Of a stretch of 17,866 nt of DNA, positions 15,501 through 17,866 are shown in pieces. The stretch comes from Prevotellamassilia sp. (GTDB lineage: Bacteria; Bacteroidota; Bacteroidia; Bacteroidales; Bacteroidaceae): positions 1-17,866 of the forward strand of contig JAHAWW010000057.1 of NCBI GenBank assembly GCA_018383375.1, in the 5' to 3' direction. How positions within the stretch are numbered: the stretch's first letter is position 1; every line of letters begins with the position of its first letter. The translations under genes were made by a program, and so were the position numbers. A model generated the notes under the pieces. It did not search any database. It saw only the letters and a list, made by a program, of their open reading frames with translations, and was not told where the DNA came from.

Positions 15501-15966
15501 CGACGAACTGCTTATTGTATTTGCCTGAGGCGTCCGACACGGAGAATACCACGAGCATGGAGGTCTGGCGCTTCTGCGTAATCACACCGACCTTGGTGAC
15601 TTCTGCCGGCAACAGACCTTCGGCCTTGGCCACACGGTTTTGCACGTTCACGGCAGCCATGTCGGGGTCGGTGCCCTGCTTGAAGGTGATTTCGATGGTG
15701 GCATCACCGGTGTTGGTGGCCGTAGAACTCATGTAGTCCATGTTTTCTACACCGTTGATTTGCTCTTCAAGCGGTGCAATCACAGAGTTCATTACGGTCT
15801 GGGCGTTGGCACCGGTGTAGTTGGTGCTCACCTGTACGGTAGGCGGTGCGATGTCGGGATACTGGGTGATGGGGAGCGACATCAAGCCCAAGAAACCCAA
15901 GATGAGGATGACGATGGATATCACCGTCGACAACACCGGGCGCGTTATAAATCTGTCAAGTTTCAT
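12559..15966 (-). CDS. RND efflux permease (HAE1/AcrB type) with two extra membrane helices
   Basis: The 1135-residue protein is a proton-driven inner-membrane pump. The proton-relay residues are present: Asp405-Asp406 in VVDDAIVVVE, Lys1018 in GLLAKNAILIVEF, Arg1050 and Thr1055 in RPILMTSLAMI. The two large periplasmic loops are of normal size. The central cytoplasmic segment is longer than in AcrB: between the end of TM6 (LKPHK, about 500) and TM7 (about 607) there are roughly 105 residues instead of about 40, with two additional hydrophobic helices (about 534-551 and 558-575). The segment at 519-549 resembles 591-621, suggesting an internal duplication. That would give 14 helices in place of 12. 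I chose ATG 15966 (MKLDRFITRPVLS), the family start; a TTG at 16002 would add 12 polar residues. It lies between the adaptor and TolC-like genes. Confidence 0.95.
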   Translation of the reverse strand: MKLDRFITRPVLSTVISIVILILGFLGLMSLPITQYPDIAPPTVQVSTNYTGANAQTVMNSVIAPLEEQINGVENMDYMSSTATNTGDATIEITFKQGTDPDMAAVNVQNRVAKAEGLLPAEVTKVGVITQKRQTSMLVVFSVSDASGKYNKQFVENYMRINILPQIQRVQGVGDAMVMGANYSMRIWLDPERMAEYHLMPSDISTVLAEQNIEAAPGSIGERQDQTYQYTLRYKGRLKEVSEFENLIIKSKEDGTLLRLKDIARVELGRESYAFSGTVNGNSSVSCIVMQTAGSNATQIVKDIEQLLEKCEEDLPEGLKITVAQNVNDFLFASIHEVIKTLIEAFILVFIVVFIFLQDFRSTLIPTIAIPVALVGTFFALSMIGFSVNLLTLSALVLAIAIVVDDAIVVVEGVHAKLDQGYSSARKASIDAMGELGGAIVSITLVMMAVFIPVSFMSGTSGTFYRQFGLTMAIAIGFSAVNALTLSPALCAILLKPHKSEASLGNRLGTAYKAAGQTMLSRYKEAIGRLINPKVTILLVCIAVLGMIFGMFNFEASPIVTIVMIIISVIAMLGLSTKKFQNSFNSGYERLLGKYKKGVLRFVKRPILSLGIVVAAIVGLVLLMQNTPTALVPNEDTGTIMGVVTMPPGTSQDKTEAMLKRVDSLVCSVPAVEVSTVISGYSFIGGRGPSYGSFIIKLKDWEERSLKESSTVVFANLYLKSRDVFKDAQVLFFQPPMITGYGVTNGFTLNLQDRTGGDLNKFYDVSKQFLADLTARPEIESAQTTFNPNFPEYLIDIDAAKCKRAGISPNTILTTLQGYYGGLYLSNFNRFGKLYRVMVQGERSQRMNYESLYKIKVRNGNEMAPITEFITITPSHGPDNINRFNMYTSMAVNGNPASGYTSGQALKAIEEVAKTSLPTGYSFEFSGTSREESQSGGSTTAIVFLLCFVFIYLLLSAQYESYLLPLAVLLSVPFGLAGSFIFIQAMGGLNSIIPIFGDAANNIYVQIALIMLMGLLAKNAILIVEFALDRRKMGMSISWAAVLGAGARLRPILMTSLAMIIGLLPLMFAFGVGANGNRSLGTTAIGGMLIGMIFQIFIVPALFVIFQYLQEKISPMKWDDLENKEGQADAEQYSI

Positions 15967-16136
15967 GAATGATTTGCTTTGATTGTTTCGATGGTTGTCC
16001 AAGCCATTTCAGAGCGTGGACGACTTGTAATTGACTCCTTATTTATATTATAGGAGTGGTTGAGGTGCCCTCTGCCGAGCCGTTGGGCTTTTAAGGCTGT
16101 TTGGGCCTTATGGCTTGGGCGGTGTGGTCGGGATGA
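15967..16136 (-). other. Adaptor-to-permease spacer
   Basis: At 170 bp this is long for an operon gap. It holds CCACTCCTATAATATAAATA on the minus strand (16058-16039), almost the same as the sequence just before the tolC-like gene (12496-12478), and an ACTCCT/AGGAGT pair around it (16033-16056). A small AAGGC/GCCTT hairpin is also present (about 16094-16109). No TAnnTTTG promoter was seen, so co-transcription with the adaptor gene is likely. Confidence 0.4.
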
Positions 16137-17312
16137 TTATTTCTCGCCCGGCAGTTTGCCTGCTTTGAGGTCGGCTTTGGCTTTTTCGCGGTTTTTGGCC
16201 GACTGGGCGGGAGTGATGGGGGTGATTTTGGCACCGTTCTTGAGCTGGTTGACACCTTCCACGACGATGCGCTCACCGGCCTTGAGGCCATCGGTCACCA
16301 CGTAGTTTTGACCGTCGTTTTGCACCATGACGCTGATTTCGCGCGAAGCCACGGTGTTGTCTTTGTTCACCACGTAAACAAAGCGCTTGTCTTGGATTTC
16401 ATAGGTGGCATTTTGCGGTACGAGGATGGCGCCTGTAGCCTTGGTGGGGATGATGATGTTGCCCGTGCCACCGGAGCGGAGCTCTTTGCCGGCGTTGTCG
16501 AAGGTGGCACGCATCTGTACGGCACCGGTTGTGGGATCAATCACACCGCTCACGGCTGTGATGTGACCCGGAGTGGCGTAGGTCGAACCGTCGGCCAGAG
16601 TGAGCTGCACCTCGGGCATGGCCTTGATGGCTTCATCGACGCCGCCGCTGGTGCGGGTGAGTCCGAGCAGCTGCTTCTCGGTCATGCTGAAATAAACATA
16701 GACGTTCGAGATGTTCGACACGGTGGTCAGAGGCTCTGCCTGTGCCGAGCTCACGAGGCTACCCACGCGGAAAGGTATGCTGCCCACCACGCCGGTGGCC
16801 GGACTGGTCACGGTGCAATAGCTCAAGTTGTTTTTGGCCGAGATGAGTTGGGCCTCGGCTTGTGCCAGCTGGGCCTTGAGGCTCTCGAGGCTGTTGGCGG
16901 CGATGTCGTAGTCGTAGCGACTCACGATGTTGGCTTCGAGCAACTGTTTCTTGTTGTTCACGGTGAGCTGTTGGGTGGCAATGTTGGCCTTGATGACATT
17001 CACTTGGGCCTGAGCCTGTTTCACGGCAGCGGCATACTGCACATCGTCAATGCTGAAAAGCGGCTGGCCGGCCTTGACAAAATCGCCTTCGTCTACAAGC
17101 ACTTTCATGATGTGACCGGCAATTTTCGGACGAATTTCGATGTCCTGCACGCCCTTGATGGTGGCGGGATAGGTCGTGGTGAGTTCGGCGTCGCTGGCTG
17201 CCAGAGTCACGACGGCATACTCGTTGCTGGCCTCCGGCATTTGCTGTTTACTGCCACAAGCAGCTGTCAATCCGAGGAGAGCAACGAAAAGGCTGATTTG
17301 TTTCATTTTCAT
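16137..17312 (-). CDS. RND periplasmic adaptor (membrane fusion) lipoprotein, AcrA/MexA type
   Basis: The 391-residue product begins MKMKQISLFVALLGLTAAC, a lipoprotein signal with lipidated Cys19. A lipoyl half-motif (GHIMKVLVDEGDFVKAGQPLF), an alpha-helical hairpin rich in Gln and Ala (about 92-165), and the second lipoyl half and beta-barrel (SPATGVVGSIPFRVGSLVSS) follow, in the order of HlyD/AcrA adaptors. The C-terminal tail is lysine-rich. It would bridge the inner-membrane permease and the outer-membrane channel encoded downstream. It is the first gene of the operon and follows a TAATTTTG promoter at 17376-17369. Either Met1 or Met3 could start it. No local regulator gene is visible, though one may lie to the right of the window. 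Confidence 0.96.
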   Translation of the reverse strand: MKMKQISLFVALLGLTAACGSKQQMPEASNEYAVVTLAASDAELTTTYPATIKGVQDIEIRPKIAGHIMKVLVDEGDFVKAGQPLFSIDDVQYAAAVKQAQAQVNVIKANIATQQLTVNNKKQLLEANIVSRYDYDIAANSLESLKAQLAQAEAQLISAKNNLSYCTVTSPATGVVGSIPFRVGSLVSSAQAEPLTTVSNISNVYVYFSMTEKQLLGLTRTSGGVDEAIKAMPEVQLTLADGSTYATPGHITAVSGVIDPTTGAVQMRATFDNAGKELRSGGTGNIIIPTKATGAILVPQNATYEIQDKRFVYVVNKDNTVASREISVMVQNDGQNYVVTDGLKAGERIVVEGVNQLKNGAKITPITPAQSAKNREKAKADLKAGKLPGEK

Positions 17313-17368
17313 GTGTTGGGGATATTGAATGTTTATTATTGTCGTGTTTGTGCACGGTTTATCGGCTG

Positions 17369-17376
17369 CAAAATTA
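17369..17376 (-). promoter_or_regulatory. Promoter of the efflux operon, TAATTTTG
   Basis: On the minus strand the octamer fits TAnnTTTG. RNA would begin near 17361, leaving a leader of about 50 nt. The -33 region is poor, which may mean dependence on an activator. Confidence 0.55.
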
Positions 17377-17590
17377 CTTCAAAAAACTCAACTAAGCCCT
17401 AAAGTTTCCCTATTATCACGCGCATGTTTAGTTATATTAACGGACGCTCTGAATAAAACCGACCAAAATCGTGCTTTTTTGTATGCTGGAGTTGGCAAAA
17501 CTTCTACGGTAAAGGCGGTCAAGGTTGGCGGCTTTGCGTGGTTTTACTCTAATTTGAGTCGGTCCGTGCTCTTCGCGATGGCGTCAGATT

Positions 17591-17718
17591 GTCTTTTTTC
17601 GTCACGGTTTTTAGTCTTATCTTTGACTTAGGTAATAAGAAGAGGGCCTCATTTGGCTCTCTTTTTTTGATTTTGTGGGCGTTACGGCCATAAGGAAAGA
17701 AATTTCTCTCCTTATGCC
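17591..17718 (+). repeat. 128-bp dispersed unit, copy B (promoter, hairpin, conserved tail)
   Basis: It is collinear with copy A at 9856-9983. TATCTTTG is at 17618-17625. A hairpin (AGAGGGCC, 17641-17648, with GGCTCTCT, 17655-17662; loop TCATTT) is followed by six Ts and is a convincing intrinsic terminator. GTTACGG and TCCTTATGCC follow at the same offsets as in copy A. A second CCTTATGCC lies at 17731-17739. A transcript from the promoter to the T-tract would be about 35-45 nt. Confidence 0.6.
17689..17716. repeat. 28-bp palindrome
   Basis: CATAAGGAAAGAAA and TTTCTCTCCTTATG are inverted copies with no spacer and one mismatch in 14 positions. It overlaps the conserved tail of repeat copy B. 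It could be a binding site of a dimeric regulator or part of the repeat's own structure. Confidence 0.6.
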
Positions 17719-17866
17719 GGTGAAAAATCGCCTTATGCCAGGAATTTTAATCTGCCGGAAAAACGATATTTTGATGGCTTTGACGAATTACTGCGCTTAT
17801 GGAAAAATCAAATTAGATTATTTATTATTCAGAATATCAAAGATATACCATATAATATTAAAGTGA

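Larger units (their letters stand above)
17377..17866. other. Gene-free stretch upstream of the efflux operon, holding repeat copy B
   Basis: No open frame here has recognisable protein features. The stretch contains repeat unit copy B (17591-17718) and a 28-bp palindrome (17689-17716). The final 100 bp are very AT-rich and may be the upstream region of a gene beyond the right edge. Confidence 0.5.

Noticed and set aside
15964..16002. TTG start at 16002 for the permease
   Set aside because: The ATG at 15966 gives the standard MKLDRFITRP start of RND permeases; the extra residues are polar and would precede the first membrane helix.
16308..17402. 364-codon plus-strand open frame opposite the adaptor gene
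   Set aside because: Antisense shadow of a clear AcrA-type gene; composition is unlike a real protein (His- and Gly-rich) and it has no recognisable motifs.

Overview
The window looks like chromosome from a member of the Bacteroidales (Prevotella-like is my guess; that level is inference) with one end of an integrated mobile element. Reasons: several promoters match the Bacteroidetes -7 consensus TAnnTTTG, Shine-Dalgarno sequences are weak or absent, the tyrosine recombinase and excisionase-like proteins resemble those of Bacteroidetes elements, and the pump genes encode typical Bacteroidetes lipoproteins. There are two parts. Positions 1 to about 6860 are mostly AT-rich and hold mobile-element genes. 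From about 6870 to the end the DNA is visibly richer in GC and holds housekeeping and envelope genes.

Mobile part. Read leftward on the minus strand: an excisionase-like helix-turn-helix gene (3442-3053), an AAA/RecA-like ATPase (2954-1803), a toprim primase-like gene (1718-777) and a ParA ATPase that runs off the left edge (709-1). Read rightward: a probably frameshifted gene with a lipoprotein-like start (3845-4643) and a second helix-turn-helix gene (4815-5096). A convergent tyrosine recombinase (6650-5190) sits at the chromosomal end. The two helix-turn-helix genes share a position-for-position conserved control module (inverted repeat, exactly 28 nt, TACCTTTG promoter, conserved start region, leader hairpin) and face outward from a central regulatory region. 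Upstream of the recombinase lie five TGGGAAACA repeats phased at about 21 bp and a separate inverted repeat with recombinase-core geometry. These are candidate arm and core attachment sites. The left end of the element and any relaxase lie outside the window.

Chromosomal part, all minus strand. Pyruvate phosphate dikinase (9657-6934) has its own promoter and terminator. A four-gene unit follows upstream: periplasmic adaptor (17312-16137), RND inner-membrane permease (15966-12559), TolC-like outer-membrane lipoprotein (12478-11084) and a divergent LpxA-like acyltransferase (11045-10260), ending in a strong terminator at 10185-10227. The first three would form a tripartite efflux pump. The permease carries an unusual insertion that adds two predicted membrane helices, and the LpxA paralogue keeps the catalytic His but has lost other conserved active-site positions.

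The two long gene-free stretches (9704-10184 and 17377-17866) each contain one copy of a 128-bp unit: TATCTTTG promoter, short hairpin with T-tract, then GTTACGG and TCCTTATGCC at identical offsets. It looks like a dispersed repeat or a family of very short RNAs. I saw no tRNA, rRNA or CRISPR array.
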